Shown: one piece after another, positions 4,741 to 5,332 of the stretch
Numbering within the stretch: position 1 is the stretch's first letter
Layout: the number at the start of each line of letters is the position of its first letter
Notes under the pieces: model-generated
Told to the model about the DNA's origin: nothing
The model's input: the letters and a program-made list of their open reading frames with translations, nothing else
The model's database searches: none
From: Gemmatimonadota bacterium
GTDB lineage: Bacteria; Gemmatimonadota; Gemmatimonadetes; Longimicrobiales; Longimicrobiaceae
Reading direction: 5' to 3'
Assembly: GCA_019348475.1 (NCBI GenBank)
Contig: JAHWJJ010000109.1
Location: 5,276 to 10,607, forward strand
Length of the DNA stretch: 5,332 bases
Made by a program: the position numbers and the translations under genes

Positions 4741-5332
4741 CTACGTCGCGGTCCGCGCTTTGCGCCCGCGCGGCTTCGAGGTCGGCAGGGGCGCGGGGAC
4801 CTGCTCCGGCGTCACGTGCAGCAGCGGCGCCAGGAAGTGGCCGGTGAACGAGCGCGGGCTGCGCGCCACCACCTCCGGCGGCCCCTCCGCCACGATCTCG
4901 CCCCCCCTGGGCCCGCCCTCCGGGCCCAGGTCGATGATCCAGTCGGCCGTCTTGATGACGTCCACGTTGTGCTCGATGACGAGCACCGTGTTGCCGCGCT
5001 CCACCAGCCGGTGCAGCACCTCCAGCAGCATTCGCACGTCCTCGAAGTGCAGCCCCGTCGTCGGCTCGTCCAGGATGTAGAAGGTCTGCCCCGTGGCGAT
5101 CTTCGACAGCTCGGTGGCGAGCTTGACCCGCTGCGCCTCGCCGCCGGAAAGGGTGGTGGCGCTCTGCCCCAGGTGGATGTAGCCCAGGCCCACGTCCGAC
5201 AGCGTCTGCAGCTGCCGCTTGAGGCGCGGCACGGCGTCGAACACCTCGCACGCCTCGTCCACCGTCAGATCCAGCACGTCGGCGATGGAGTGGCCCTTGT
5301 AGAACACCTCCAGCGTCTCGCGGTTGTAGCGC
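4741..5332 (-). CDS. uvrA: UvrABC excinuclease subunit A, C-terminal part (cut by window edge)
   Basis: This is the last 196 residues of UvrA, the dimeric ATPase that finds bulky DNA lesions and loads UvrB in nucleotide excision repair. The fragment begins RYNRETLE, the segment that directly follows the C-terminal zinc finger in UvrA, so the finger itself lies just outside. Inside the second ABC ATPase half are the signature LSGGEAQR (fragment residues about 61-68), the Walker B strand [12 protein letters not shown] with Asp88 and Glu89, and the switch histidine in VIEHN (His121). The closing [20 protein letters not shown] is also typical. The frame is open to the window edge; the GTG at 5307 is an internal Val codon, not a start. 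The protein ends in a short Lys/Arg-rich tail ([14 protein letters not shown]), a variable region in the family. The stop is a TAG, and 120 bases separate it from the next gene on this strand. Confidence 0.98.
   Translation of the reverse strand, partial: RYNRETLEVFYKGHSIADVLDLTVDEACEVFDAVPRLKRQLQTLSDVGLGYIHLGQSATTLSGGEAQRVKLATELSKIATGQTFYILDEPTTGLHFEDVRMLLEVLHRLVERGNTVLVIEHNVDVIKTADWIIDLGPEGGPRGGEIVAEGPPEVVARSPRSFTGHFLAPLLHVTPEQVPAPLPTSKPRGRKARTAT

Noticed and set aside
4085..5251. 388-codon minus-strand frame spanning uvrA and the TonB-like gene
   Set aside because: It reads both secure genes out of frame, giving repetitive Ala/Gly/Arg sequence.

Overview
The window is GC-rich and mostly protein-coding. 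It reads as ordinary chromosomal DNA from a free-living, high-GC bacterium with an outer membrane. A lipoprotein beta-propeller next to TonB C-terminal-domain, DUF2939 and ABHD-type hydrolase genes suggests Gemmatimonadota (Longimicrobium-like). That assignment is inference from gene style only; no rRNA or other phylogenetic marker is present apart from a uvrA fragment. I see no transposase, integrase, CRISPR array or convincing tRNA.

Layout: (1) 1-194, minus: the first 64 codons of the L-serine dehydratase beta chain (sdaAB), running off the left edge. (2) 195-835: about 640 bases without a credible gene, lying between two diverging genes. It holds a 9-bp hairpin, a GC palindrome, an operator-like palindrome and a good sigma-70-like promoter. 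(3) 836-2080, plus: a secreted, probably lipid-anchored six-bladed beta-propeller protein. (4) 2135-2166: a strong 14-bp terminator hairpin between converging genes. (5) 2189-2707, minus: a membrane-anchored DUF2939 protein. (6) 2986-3798, minus: a membrane-anchored alpha/beta hydrolase with a full catalytic triad. (7) 3937-4620, minus: an exported protein with a C-terminal TonB domain and what looks like a second, degenerate copy of that fold. (8) 4741-5332, minus: the C-terminal 196 residues of UvrA, cut by the right edge just after its zinc-finger region.

The four minus-strand genes from uvrA leftwards point the same way, but the gaps between them are 120, 138 and 278 bases and contain hairpins or promoter-like sequence. 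They are better read as separate or loosely linked units than as a tight operon. Four of the six proteins carry an export signal or membrane anchor (propeller, DUF2939, hydrolase, TonB-like), so the middle of the window is an envelope-protein cluster flanked by housekeeping genes for serine catabolism and DNA repair. No shared pathway can be argued from sequence alone.

I found no clear new multi-gene system. The best leads are the apparent internal duplication in the TonB-domain protein, the nested stem-loop upstream of the hydrolase, the palindrome overlapping the TonB-like start codon, and a possibly leaderless sdaAB start.
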